Shown one piece after another: positions 41,751-54,900 of a stretch of DNA of 64,000 bases; the first letter of the stretch is position 1; the number at the start of each line of letters is the position of its first letter. A model generated the notes under the pieces. It ran no database searches, was not told the DNA's origin, and saw nothing but the letters and a program-made list of their open reading frames with translations. Source of the DNA: Dryobates pubescens (Eukaryota; Chordata; Aves; Piciformes; Picidae); the NCBI RefSeq assembly GCF_014839835.1, contig NC_071646.1, forward strand, positions 372,001-436,000, read 5' to 3'. A program made the position numbers and the translations under genes.

Positions 41751-42930
41751 GATTCTGGGGTGCCCAGGAAGGTCATCTCCGCTCCCGCCCGCGGGGTACG
41801 ATGGGACCCCTGCACCCAGCTCCGCCGTTGGCATAAGCCGCCTTCCCCCCCCCGCCTTGCGTAGGGGGAGCATTCTTCCCTCGCCGGCGTCTGCGCGCTT
41901 TGCGTAGAGCCGCTGTCAAAGCCTAGCCATGTGCGCGGCGGGCGCTGGGGGCCGGGCTCTACCCCGACGCCTTTTGCGTAACTGCCAGGGCGCCCCAGCA
42001 CGCAGCCGCCCGGCGGCTCTGGACCCGCCGCTGTATTCTCGAAAGCGGCCTAAGCCGCGCCGCTGGCGCAGAGGCTTCGCGGTGAGGCGGAGGCAGGCAG
42101 GCGGAGGCGTGGTGCCGCGCCGTCTGCGCGGGGGGGAGCGATTCTGGAAGCCGGGTTGCGCCGTCTGCGTGGCGGGAGCGCCGTGAAGCGGTAGGGGGCA
42201 GCCGCCGCCTCCTCCGCCCGGCGGCTGTACGCCGTTTGCGTAACGTGCCCCAAGATGGCGTCGCGGTCGTCGTCGTCGGCGGTGGCCGGAGCGCTGGCAG
42301 CGGCGGTGGAGCGGCTGGAAGTGAAGGGAGGGATGAGGCGGGCGAAAGGCGGCAGCGCGTAGCGGGTAGCTCCCGGCCCGCGGGAGACAGAGCGAAACCG
42401 AGAAAGAGACTGTCGCGGGGAGGCGGCCGTTCCCCCCCGTTCCGTCCCCCCGTCCTTCCCCGCCCGCCCCTCGCGGGAGCCCCGGCGGGTCCTTCCCGGC
42501 GCCGCCACCCTGCCCGCCCCCGCCCTCTAGGCCGCGGGCCTCGCTGTCCTCCGGCCTGTCCCCCTCCCCTTCCCCAGCCGCCCCCTCGCAGCGGAGGATG
42601 ATGAAGCTCAAGTCCAACCAGACGCGCACCTACGACGGGGACGGCTACAAGAAGCGGGCGGCCTGCCTGTGCTTCCGCAGCGAGAGCGAGGAGGAGGTGA
42701 GGGCCGGGGGCTTGCGAGACCCCCGGGGGCTGTGTGCGCCCCGCGGGGGTGGGGGCGCAGCCGCCGGGAGTCGCTCGGTGCCTGCGGGGTTTGCTTTCGG
42801 GGCGCAGTTGGCGTCGCTGGGGCAGTTGGTGCTGTGCCCTCCTCGCTCTCGCCTGCTGGACGTGAGGGCAGCGGCCGGCGGGGAGGGAGGGTTGTGCCCG
42901 CGGGTGGTGGAACCCTCTGGTAAGCAGCGC
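41750..42930 (+). promoter_or_regulatory. NUDT3: NUDT3 CpG-island promoter and 5' UTR
   Basis: CpG density is high from about 41.75 kb through the first coding exon. A YY1-type CAAGATGGCG at 42251-42260 is a likely initiator-region element, giving a 5' UTR of roughly 340 bases to the ATG at 42598. No TATA box is seen. TTGCGTA(A) motifs recur at 41857, 41900, 41974 and 42236. The start site is inferred. Confidence 0.7.
41857..42243 (+). promoter_or_regulatory. Recurrent TTGCGTA(A) motifs upstream of NUDT3
   Basis: TTGCGTAA occurs exactly at 41974-41981 and 42236-42243, and TTGCGTA at 41857-41863 and 41900-41906. Degenerate relatives (GTCTGCGCGG, GTCTGCGTGG) sit at about 42122 and 42163. TTGCGTAA fits the C/EBP consensus TTGCGYAA. 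All are in the same orientation. Confidence 0.6.
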
Positions 42931-45900
42931 TGTAGCACGGGCCGGGACCTGGCAGCGGAGGGGACCCCAGCGCTGGCAGAGCTGCGGTCCAGCACATCAC
43001 ATGAGATGGGAGAGGAAACCTGACCTTGGGTTTATAAAAAGAAACTGGGATAAAAGGGGCCTGATGGAGTGCCAGAAGCTGCTGTCCAGAGAGGCTGGGG
43101 AGGAAGTGGGAATTAAAGGTAGAGAGGGCAGCGAGGGCCCTGTTGCTAGGGGCTTGCATCGTGCGGGGACTTCAAAAGAAACTTTCTTCGGACGTGCGAT
43201 TTTTTTACTGCTCTTCTTCAACATCTTCTGGGGCTGCTGGGGACGACCTGGGCTGCAGGTCTGTGCCGTTTCATTCCATTGACTGGCTCCTGAGTGGCCC
43301 TGCTAAAGGCTTTGTTCTCCTGATTATCATATTTGTAGCTACAGGAAATCGGCAGGGAAGGCAGGCGGCTCACCGGAGGAGAGGCAATTAGCACACCCCT
43401 CGGTTACTGTTTAACGCGGGGCAGGAGGCTCCACACCCCCTCTGTAGCTGTGCTGTCATGGTGAGGAGTGTCAACATTCCCAGCACCACGGCTCCGAAAC
43501 GACAGCCGCGTTCTGGTGAGGTGTTGGTCGCAGCTGCGCCTTCCCCCTTGGCTCTGAGGACACCGATGAGCTAAAGACGGAGATGAAAGCAGTTGTGTGA
43601 AGCTGCTGGGGCTCAGCACCACGGGTGCTGCCTGATGGGACTCCACACAGCGTCAGCCAGGTGTGGCAGTGCTCAAGAGTGGCTGAGTGCAGCAGGCTTG
43701 AAGACAAATGGAATTTGTCTAGGAGGAAGTTCTTGACGGTGAGGGTGGGGAGGCTCTGGCACAGGCTGCCCAGGGAGGCTGTGGCTGCCTCCTCCTGCAG
43801 GTGTTCAGGGCCAGGCTGGATGAGGCCTTGAGCCCATGGCAGGGGGTTGGAGCTGGATGAGCTTTGAGGTCCCTTCCAGCCCCTTCTGTGATGAATTTAA
43901 CAGCTCGCTGGTGCTGTCAGCATCACCTTCCCGCTGCAGCTTTGGTCACTCGGTGCTGGCCTCATCTGATCTCCCCAGTAACATCAGGTGGTGAGTTCTG
44001 TTCCCTGATACCTCAGGAGCACTGATTGCTTTGTAAATGATGCAGCAGGAGGTGTGGATTGATTTCCTCGGGGGCAGGCTGTGTGTGCTGCTGTGAGTGA
44101 GCCCCAGGCACTGGAGAGGTTTGGCCTCCACCAGGCAGCTTTCCAGCCCCCTGTTTGTGGTCTCTAGGTGTTGAACCCAGGGCTGAAGCTGCTTTCTGTG
44201 TTCTCACCTCCTCGTGAAGTGGCCTCCAGCAGCAGCCTTTAGGGAAGCTGTTGTCAGGTCACACCACACTGACCACCTGCAGCCCCGTGTGGAGGCCCTC
44301 ACAGATCCTGCCTTGATCTGAGGCAGGAGGCCTGGGAGCTGCCTTGCTGCACTGCTGCCCCTTGCTGACAGCAGCAGGCAGGAATCCTCCGTTTCTGCTC
44401 CTCTCTGATTGTTTCTGAGGCTAATTCCCATTTGTTGGCCTTCACTGAAGCTCTGGGAGAAATCTTTCTGTCCCCTCTCGGTGCCACTGGTGCTGGGCAG
44501 TGCCTGTGTGTGACCTGTGGTGCTGTGAGGTAGTTTCAACAGGTCTGGGACAGATTCCTTCCCTTTCTTTTTCTCTTGGGGGAGAATGCAGGGCTTGTGC
44601 TGGGCTGTGTTTGGGTATTGATTACTGCTATTGGAATGGAAATGGAGATCCACTGAAAGGCCTCTGGGGGTGGGGGGAGCAGAACCTCTGTGTGTGTGTT
44701 AGAGATCAAGATTACTGTTTAAAAAGAGGGGGAAAAGGCTGTTTTGGTCACTGATTTCCACTTGCTGCATTGAAGCATTCTTTGGCTGCTTCTGGTTGCT
44801 ATTGCTTTAAAGTGCTTAAGAAATGGAATTGAGCTCTGGCTTTTCTTAATTGCCTGATATGAATTTAACACACACACACACCCCAAGTTTTCTCCCTAAT
44901 CAGCTCCTGGACTAGAGAGTTTTGTCAGCAAGCAAGGAGAAATGAGAAGAGTTCTGCTTTGCTTGGAGGGGAGGCTGCACTTCCTGCTCCCTGGGTGTTT
45001 GCCCCTCTCTGGAGTCCACTGGTTTGATTTTCTCTCTAATCTCAGCAGTCAGTGGGGATCTCCCCAGCAGCCTGGCTTTGCTTAGGCATTTGGTGTGCAA
45101 ATAGAGTCTTGTGCATCACACTTTGTGTCTTTTAGTTTCCAAGTGATTCATTTTCCCCTTCTGCTGCTGGAGGTTGCCCAGTTTCTCTGCATTCCATTTG
45201 CAAGCTGCCACTCTGGGACAGGGGGGAAGGGCTTTGGGTGCCCCAGCTGCTGGCTGCAGCGAGGGCTGTGTTGCCTGTTCCTTTACAGAGCAGTGCAGGG
45301 AAGGTTCAGTTCAGCCCATCTCAAATGGAGCAGAAAACCACAGCTCTCCATTGGGCTGTGTGGAGGAGAGGTCATCTTGCTGTGTGCTGCTCCATGAGGA
45401 GTGAGGCTGGGAGTGGTGCCTGGGGGCAGGAGGGAGCAGGGGCAGCCAGCAGGATGGATGCTCAGAGTGTGAGCAGGAGTCAGAGGACACCAGGACTCTG
45501 CTGGGGTAACCCCTGTGGTGTTTGCTGCTTCTGCAGGAGTGGGGATGGGGAGGCTGCAGGTCAAGGGGTCCCACATCTGCTGTTACCTCCAGGATCCTCC
45601 TGGTGTTGCCCTGCCAGCGGCCCTGGGACAGCCCAGGAGTGTTCAGTGCAGCCCAGCTGTTCCCACAGGGACATGCTCCAGAAAGTGGCACTGCTCCCTT
45701 ACTGCTGGGCAGCAGATGGGAGGCTGCTGGGTGGCAGCAGCATCTCTGCCTTGCACTTGAACAGGAATGAAAAGGAACAGTTTGGCTCTGAGTCCTGCCC
45801 TGCTGTAGCTGCAGGTTCCAGCATGCCCTCATTGTAGCTGCTGAAAGCACCAACTGCTCCTTAACAACGGCCAACCCTCAGGGCTTTGGGAAGGACAGGA

Positions 45901-48900
45901 GCCCAGCCCGTGGCTCTGCTGCCTTTGGATGAGGTGGGGAGGGGGCTGCAGAGCAGCCTGGGGGCACCAGAGGCTGTCGCTGCAGCCCCACAGCAGCCAG
46001 GGCTGGGGGAAGGAGCTGGAGTGCAAACTGCCCTGACCTTGCTGTGCCTGGGGCAGCTTTAAACCAAGCTGTGATGGAATACAGCAGCTCTGGGGTGGCT
46101 GCAGACAGCTGGGAGTCTTGGTCAGCAGCTGGATGAGGATGAGCCAAGAGTGCCCAGGTGGCCAAGAAGGCTTCCAGCATCCTGGCCTGGATCAGCAATG
46201 CTGTGGGCAGCAGGAGCAGGGCAGGGATCAGCCCCTGGTGCTCAGCCTCCACTTGCAGCAGGGGAGGTTTGGGTGGGAGATCAGAAGGTTTTCCATTGAA
46301 AGGGTTCTCAAGGACTGGCACAGGCTGCCCAGGGAGGTGGTTGGATCCCCATCCCTGGAGGGCCATGGGGTAGTGCCAGCCTTGCAACACAGCCTCGGAG
46401 CCCTGGTGGCTCGGCTGGATCCTCCCTGTTCCTTCAGCAGGTGGTGATGACACCAGCTCAGGCTCTGCCTGTCAGTTGCACATTGCCACATCGCCAGCAC
46501 TCTGCTGGCCACTCAGAGTCTGTTCTCTCCCCTCTGCCTCCCAGCTGTGCCCTGAGCTGCTCTCCTCCGGGAGCTGCAGTGCAGACCTCGGCAGAACTCA
46601 GCTTTCATCTTCACCAGCTCAGCCTTGTCCTGAGGGCAGCTTTCCTAAGCAGGGCTCTGCTGCTTCCCCAAGCTACAGAAGGATGCAAACTGTTGCATTT
46701 TCACTCAATTTACTGGGAGCTCTGTGAGCTGTTGTGAAACTGAAGCATGGGGTTGGCTTTGCTCTGCTGCAGCTGAGGGAAAGTGATGAATAAGGGAAGA
46801 GACTGCCCCACCCCTGGCTTTGCTGAGAGGGACCCAGCAGTGCTGGCTGCTGCCTGCTCCTCTGGGATGCTCCTCTGAAGTCTCTTTTATCTCAGACTCA
46901 TTTATTGTCTGAGCAGAGGCTCAAGCTCTTTTTTCTGCCTTTCTCTCCTTGTTCTTTTTGTCTTCTTCCTCCCTGCCTTCTGAAATCACAATTTCCTTGA
47001 CTTGCTCCAGCTCAGAAGCCTTCAGACCAGCTGCTGGAGCAGGGAGGCAAGTCCAAGCAGTGGAGGGAGCCACCCAGCTGGGACTGCTGCCAGAGGACCT
47101 CCTGCTTCCATGGATGGCCTCTCAGTGTCTAGAAAAACGACCTTCTGAGTGCAGGGAAGGTGGTGGTGTGCCTGGGGTGTCATTGCTGGGAGCAGGAGCT
47201 GGTCCTGCTGTGAGGGGGCACCCACAGAACTGGGGCAGAGCAGGATGAAGCTCTCAGCTCTGCCTTAGGGGCAGCAAGGGAGCAGTGCCCAGGTGCTGTG
47301 TGCTGGGAAGCAGACACTGGGCTGCTTCAGAAGTGCTGCTTCAGTGCAGCTGAGAGGCTGCATGGCCCAGTGAGGGAGCTCTGCTCTGGAGTGGGCCTGT
47401 GTCAGGATTTGTGCCTCTGTAGCTGCCTTTGTTGTGTGTGGGTGCTGCACACTGGCTGTGCTCAGACATCTCCCCCTCTGGGAGGGACACCAGCACCTGG
47501 GTGGCATTCTTGAAGGTGCTTCTGATGCCTTGGGTGCTCTTTGCATTCTTACTGCCCTTTCCCTCCTGCAGGGAGCACCTGTGGGTGCTGGGAGGGTTGG
47601 CTGTTGGTGGCTCACAGCAGCAGAGGATGGGTTGGCAAAGCCCCTTGAGATCATGGAGTCCAACCACTGTAACTCTGCCCAGGCTGGGCCTAGCCTCTGG
47701 CCCTCAGCACCACAGCTCTGCAGCTTTGGAACACCTCTAGGGATGGGGATTCAGCCCCCCTGAGCAGGGGCCTGGGCTCTCTGCCAGAATCCTTTTCTGG
47801 CCTCAGTTCCAAAGGCACTTTGCAGGGCAGCATCTCCTCTGGCCCAGCTGTGAGCACTGGCTGCTCAGCAGCCTGCTTGTGAGAGGCAGGAGGAGGTTCC
47901 CAGGGCTGGGGTCTTCCCCTGGGAGTGCCTCCTTATCAGCCCTTCTCTCCTGGTGCCAGCTCTGCCCTGCCCCTGCTGCCAAAGGCCTCTTGCAGATAAT
48001 TCTTGTGGTTATCTAACCCTCCCTTGGGTGGGGGCAGAGGGCTGCTGCTTGTGCTGCCCTGCAGCAGCAGGGCAGTGGCTCCAGCCCCCAGCAAGCAGTG
48101 GTGAGAGAAATGTCACCCTGGGTGGTCTGGGGCCAGAGCAGCAGTGCAGGCCCTGAGGGTTTCTTGGGGGTGTTCTGAGGAGCAGCCTGCACCCCCCAGG
48201 GGTTTCTTTCCCTTTGCCTCTCTGGTTCCAGTGCTGTAAGTGTGATCCAATGCTTGGATCCCAGCTCACCTCTCCCTCCCCTCCCCAGCCTTGTGCTTCC
48301 CTTTGCTGAGCTCTGCAGCATTCTCCTTCCCAGCTCAGGAGTCTCTCTCCCCTCTTCCCTTTCTTTGCCCCTTGGTTAGTAGGGAGCAGCCCCAGCCCCT
48401 GACAGCCCTCCAGCTTTCTGCCCTCAGTGTCCTGCCTCCAGGCAGCAGATGTGGGTGAAGCCCTGCCCAGGGCAAGGTGTGTGTGGGAGCAGCCCTGCTG
48501 CAGGGCACAGCACTGACTGCAGCACTGCTGCTGGGGGCTCTGCTCTGCTCTCAGCAGAGGGCTTTGCTGGGGCTTGCTGCTGGGGCTGTGTCCAGGCCTT
48601 AGCTGCAGGCTCTGTCATGCCTGCAGCTGGCTGTAGCCTGCTGACCACAGCTGTACTTGGTGCTACTTTGTGCTGGCTTCCTGGCGTGCCCTGAATAGCA
48701 GGAGGGTGGGAGAAGCCCTTCTGTCAGCCCTGGCATGCCTGGCACACCAGCCTGGCACACCAGCCTGGCAAGGTGCAGGCTGTGTGGGGCTGTGTTGCTG
48801 CTGGGGACATCAGCTGGATGTTTGTGTGGCTTTGCTGGCTCCACTGCCTCTTGTCCCCTCCTGCTCCTCTTGAGCTCTGTCAGCAGAGGCTGCTCCTGGT

Positions 48901-51900
48901 GTTCAGGGGGTCCTGATGTGCAGCTCTGGAGCATTGGGCACAGTAGCAGCAGCAGGCTGGCTCTGGGAGAGGGTTTCCTGACTGGGAGCAAAAGCATCAA
49001 GGTCTTTGTTATGCTGGACACAGAGCTGCACTGGCTCCAGGATCCTGCCTGGGCATGGGGCAGGTCTGGGAGCTGCCAGCACAACTCAGCTCCAGCCTCA
49101 TGAACTGGAGGGCTCCCAGCAGAGCCACTCCAGTGTCCAGGCTCACAGCCCTGGAGCAGCCATCTCCTGCACAGCCTCCCCACAGCCTCTGCAGCAGGAG
49201 GCATTTGCCTGGCTCTGTGCTGAGGTGTGGCAGGAGCTCAGACAGTGCCAGCTTGGTCTTCAGCCACTGTGCACAGGACACGAGTGGGGAGCATCAGGGC
49301 AGGTGCCAGGGCAGGTGCCAGGGCTGCAGTGGCTCTAGACTGGCAGCAGAGGTTTGGCCAGGCCAAATCCCAGGTATTTAACATCTTGCCTGCTGCTTCT
49401 TATGAGGCCTGATGGTGCTGCCCACAGGTGCCAGCCTAAGGCCAGGCTCCTCCTGGGAGCATTCACAGCTTGTTTCCTGCTGAGGTTGCAGCCCAGGTTC
49501 TAGCAATGCTGTGACCCTTCTGGCCCTGGCTGCAGCCCTTCTGCAGAGCCTCTCTCTAGGAACCAGGTTCCCTACAGCTGAGCTGCTGCTGCTTCATTGA
49601 TGGCTGGGGGCTGGTTGAATCCTGCACAGCAGGAGAGAGCCTGGGAATCCCTCAGTCTCTCTTCTGGTGCTGGGAGTTAATTCTCTGCCTCCTGCTGGCT
49701 GCCTGCTTTGGCTTTGCAGGGCACCATCGTTTCAGGGAGGGAGGAGAAAAGCAGCAGCCTGGGGGGAGCAGAGCAGCCCTGTGTGCAGGCATCATGGCCT
49801 CACAGAATGGGGCCACAGAGGTCATCCAGGTCCAGCCCTCTGCCACAGGCAGGGACACTTCCTACCAGAGCAGCTTGCTCGAGGCCCTGTCCATCCTGGC
49901 TTTGAACACCTCCAGGCTTGGAGTCCCCAAGCTTCTCTGGACCTCCAGTGCCTCCCTGCCCTGCTGGGGAGGAGCTGCTTGTTGAAGTCTCACCTCAGTG
50001 CAGCTTCCTCCAGCTGGAAGCCATCACCCCTGCTCCTGTCACTCCATGCCTCTGTCACAAGGCCCTAGGTTGGTGCAAGGCAGCATCATGGATCAGGGAC
50101 TCCCAGATCTCTCCTAGTGCCAAACTCTTTTCCCCTTTTCCCATGGAGCTCTGCCTGTGGTGGCCTGAGCAGCATTTCCTGGCTCCCCAGGGAGGCTGCT
50201 GGGGCTGTGCTTGGGTGTTTTGTTTGCAGCTGCTTTGAAGGCTGCTTCCCACCAGGGCTGCACTGTGTGGGAGCCCCTGCTGCAGGCTTCAGACTATGCT
50301 TCATTTTCCTGACCTTCCTCTTACCTCACCAATTGTGTGAGAGCTACCTCAGGGCTGCCTCCTGCCTGCCCACAGCTTTGTGTTGCTCATTTCCCTGCTT
50401 TGAAAGGACAGAGTTGTCCTCCAGAGCTCGGCTGGGACATCATCCTACCTGCAGATGCCTTCCCAGGGGCTGCAGGGCTTGGCTCCAGAAGCTGCCCCCA
50501 GCAAGCCAAGAAGCTGAGAAGTAGCCTCAGACACATGGGAGTCTGTGGTGTGGGCTCTGAGGACCTTGGGCCTTGGCCCTGGGGATGTGCTGCAGGCTTG
50601 GGGCCACCAAGGCCACTTGGAGCTGGGTGGCTTTTGAAAGCCCAGCAGTGTCTCAGCCTGGGGCTGGCTGAGATCCCTTTGTCTGGGGGAGCTCATTGGT
50701 AGCAATATCCTGTTTGAAAGAATGACCTTGGAGGAGCAGTTTCCTGCTCTCCCTTGATGGGATTTCCTTTTTCTGAAGCAGGAAATGGTCTGATTACATA
50801 AAAGTGTGAGAATGACAGAGCCTTCCTTCCCAGGCAGCCCTCTGCAGCTCGGCTCTGGGCCCAGCTGCCAGGGCAGCTGAAGTTCATTTGCTCTGCCCGA
50901 GGCTGATGTTTGCACCTCGGAGTTCCTCCTGCTGGGCCTGGCCCTGCTGCAGGCTTTCCTGGGGCAGCCTTGGGCAGGGATTCTCTTGGCCCATGCTGTT
51001 TCTCAGAAGAGGAAGGAGTTCAGTGGTGTGCAGTGTGCTCTGCTGCCTTTCCAGGATGGCTTTCAGCAGCTTTTCTTTGGCTCAGTAGATGCAGAGAGAT
51101 TTATTTCTTTCCTTTGAGCTGGAAACTGTGCATGGAAGTGGGAATCAGCACAGAGGCTTCCTTACCTGGCAAGAAAACAGACCTCAGCATCCATTGCTTT
51201 TAGCTTTGTCCTCAGAGTCACCTCCTGACCTGGTGTGAGGGATTTCCCTCCCAGCTCTTCCCTGTGTGATGCTGCTGTGAGTCAGGAGGAAGGAAAACCT
51301 CTGTGATGGGATAGGAAGAGGCACAAACTGGAACCCAGGAGGAGAAACTTGTGGTGCTGTGCCACAGAGCAAGTCCTTGCCTTGGCTGATTCTGCCCCAG
51401 GCTGAGGTGGTGAGAAGGTGCAGAAATGTGGGGGTTGGAGTGCCTGGAGGTCACTGATGTCCTGAGGGGATCCTCCTGGCAAGGTGGAGACCTTCCTAGG
51501 GCTCAGACCGCACTGCTCCTGTTCCGAGGTGCTGGAGGTGCAGAGACAGCCTCCCCTCGGCTGGGCGCTGCCTGCAGTGTGTGCTCAGCTGCCCTCTGCT
51601 CCCCACAGGTGCTGCTGGTGAGCAGCAGTCGTCATCCTGACCGATGGATTGTGCCTGGGGGCGGCATGGAGCCCGAGGAGGAGCCCGGCGTGGCTGCGGT
51701 GCGCGAAGTCTGTGAGGAGGTGAGTGGGACGCCGGCGGCTCTGGGGCTCCTCTGCTGCTTCTCAGCCAAGGCTCCCCTGGCCCACATGGGGACACTGCTG
51801 TCTGCCTCTCTGTCAGGAGAAAGAACCTCAAAACCCAGCTCTGCTGGTGCTTGCTAGGGACCTGAAAGGTCATCCAGTTCCAGCCCCTGCCCCGGGCAGG

Positions 51901-54900
51901 GACACCTCCCACTGGAGCGAGTTGCTCCAGGCCCTCTCCAGCCTGGCCTTGGATTCTGTTCATGAGGAGTCCCAAGGGCAGGGAGCAGCTGCTCCCTTGG
52001 TGTGAAGCCTGGCTTCAGAGTTGGCCCTGAGTGCTCCCCAAGTGGAGAGATGCTTGGCTTGAGGAATGATGACTTGTGGCTGCCCAAGCAGGTTCACAGT
52101 TCCATGAAGCAGGGTTGAAAATGCTTCCAGGAGGGTTCCAGATGTTAGTTGGGTGTCAGAGTGCTGTGGGACAGGATTCAAAGCCAGTTGGTGAGGCTTG
52201 GGAGGAAGCTTCTCCTGCAGCTGCTTTATTGAGCTGCCTGCTGCAGGAAGGTTTTACCTGCTGCTGCCTAACAAAGTGCTGACTGTTGGCCTTTGGACTA
52301 GTCTCATGAGGCAGTTTCTGAGCTGTGTGCTTCCCTTTGGAAGGTTTCATAATCTGGCATCTTCTCACCAGATCTGGAAAGTGATGGAGTGGAAGTGGAA
52401 TGTCTGCAAGTCCCTCAGGCCCTGCTGGTGCTGGGGGCTGCTGCTGGCATTCTTTGTTTCCAGCTTGCAGTACAGCTCCTGCTTTTTTAGCAGCTGGGTG
52501 AGTCCAAGCCCAAGTGAGTTCAACCAGAACAATGGCAGCATCTTCAGCTGCAGAGTCCTGCTTCACAGCCCAGCCATGGGGGATTGGATGGCTGGGAGCA
52601 GGAGCCAGGGGCTCATGCAGGGATGGCTTTGCCTGTCGGATCCTCGCGGCAGAGCTGCGTCCGCCCTGCCTCGGGCAGCACAGAGCCCCGGGAGAGTCTC
52701 TCTCTTTCCATGACAGCTCAGGGGCTGAAAGGAAACCTTGGCATGGGCTCAGTCTGCAGCCAAGGAACTGGTTTGGGCTGGCTGAGATAATCCCCTCGTG
52801 CTCAGCTGGTGTGCCCTGCCTCACGTGGAGCTGTGCCCAGTGTAACTCAAACTGTGGCAGCCTGGCAGGCTGGAGCCGTTCCCAGCCAAGCTCCTCTCTG
52901 CTCAGCAACAGCAAACATCCACAGCTCCACAGGCAGCAGGCTTACCCCAGCAGCTCACCTCCACAGCCCTCCTAGCATGGGCTGGGAAGGGGCAGTGGAG
53001 CTCTGACTTCCCCATGCCCTGCTCCAGGTGTGTCTGAGCTGAGCCAGGCTCTCGCTGCAGGAGTTGGTCCCTCGGGAGTCTGACCTCTGCCTCCTGCTGA
53101 TCTTCAGCACTTCAGGAGCCTGTTCTGGAGATGTGGCTTGTGAGTGCAACCTGTGCTGCCTCTGTCCCAGCTTGAGTTCAAGTCCTTGTCCTAGTTGGAG
53201 GGAGTCCTCATCTGCGTGGATCTGTCCAGCAGGAGGAGCAGAGCCGGCAGGTCCCCAGGCTGGGAGCTGCATCTGACTGGCAGTGACCTGAGTGCCTGGG
53301 CAGAGCAGCTGCAGGTGAGCAGCCTGGCTCTGAGCCCCAGCAGCCTTCTCAGGAGTGAGAAGTGCTGGGATCAGTGTCACAGCACTGCAGACTCCCAGGG
53401 TCACCCTCCAGGAGCAGGAGGAGCTCTCTTCAAGCCCTCCTCAGCCCCAAAGCTTGGCTGATGCTGCCTGGATTTTCTGTGCTGTTGCAGTCTCTCCCCA
53501 GCTGAATTTCTGGTTAGGAGGAAGGCTTCTCAGGGCTGTGAGCAAGTGCTGGGGAACATGTTGTAGAAATAGATGCCTTAAATTAAACTTATTGCAGAGC
53601 AACTCTGAAGGAAGCCTCCACACTCATCTGTTAAACCCAAAGGCATTTCAGTTTGCTCTTGCAGCATCTTTCACATCCTGACCTTTAAATGCTTGCTGAA
53701 TGTCAGGTTCTCCAAAGTGACAGCAGTGTGAGGCTGCTTTCTTCCCAGGAATCAGAAGCCAGAGTGGTTGTGCTTGATCTGGGATCAAACAGACAATTGG
53801 TGCCAGTATCAAAAATAGTCCAGTGCCAGCACTTTGATCTGCTTGCTGCACCTCTTCTCTTTCTTTCCCCCTCTTGAACCTGCTCTCCGAGCAGCCTGCC
53901 CTGTTCCCCGTGTGGCGATCCAGGGTGTGAACGCTGCTGGCTCTCGGCGCGGCAGGGAGCCCTTCCTGGGCTTCCACGGGTGAGTGCCCCAGGGGATGGT
54001 GCTGAGCTGTGATACTTCCTTTCTGGTTCCCAAATGTGAAAGCCTCTCCTGGTTGTAATGCAGTACAGCCCTGGATGAAGAAGTCAAACCCTGAGATGTG
54101 GTAGAGCCAGAGGCCAATTTGTGTGGCAGGTCTGGAGCTGGTGCCTTCAGCACTCATCTGAGCCAGCAGCCTTCATGGCTGTGATTTACTCCCTGCAGTA
54201 CTGCAAGCATTAAAGCAAAGACTGGAGTGGGTTTTGCCACAGCCCTCTTGCCCAGCAGTGATCTGTAGTAGATGCAGGCTTTGAGCCTAATAGAGCAAAG
54301 CAAAATAGCTGAAATTCCAACCCACATTTCCCCAGCTCAGATGGAAGGCAATAAAAGCTGTCCCTGGGAACAGATGGTGTTGCTGCAGGCTGCTTTTTGC
54401 ATCTGACCCAAACTTATTTTCAGCTTTGAAACCTGAACCTGCTGTTCTTGGATGTCTTCAGTAATTTTTCTTTATTAAAACAAGTTGTTCCCTGAGCAGC
54501 AGAGCAGCAAAGCTTCATTTCCTCTGCACCCCTGCCGCCCGTGCCGGCTCCCCGGCCCCTGGCGTGCGGCCGCGGCTGGCAGGGCTGGGGCTGCACCCTG
54601 ACCCCGCAGCTGCCTCTGGGCACTCCCTGGGACCCTGCAAACTGCTCTGAACCTGCAGGGCAGGGAGGAAGAGCTTCGTTCTGCAAGCTGGGTCTGTCCT
54701 CTTCTGCACCTGAGTGTGCTGCTTGGTGGGCAATGATGCTGAGGGACCTGGAGCATCCCTGGGAGGAGCAGAGAGCCCTGAAGCTGTCGAGCCCCAGAGG
54801 GGGTCTGAGCGATGCTCAGCCGGAGCCAAGGGTTGGGGCAAGGGGCTGGGATGTTGTGAAGGAGGAAGCTTGGTGGCCCTCTGTGTTTTCTGGCTGCTGA

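Noticed and set aside
43610-43632. REST/RE1-like sequence in NUDT3 intron 1
   Set aside because: Only the left half (TCAGCACCACGG) fits; the right half does not match the consensus.
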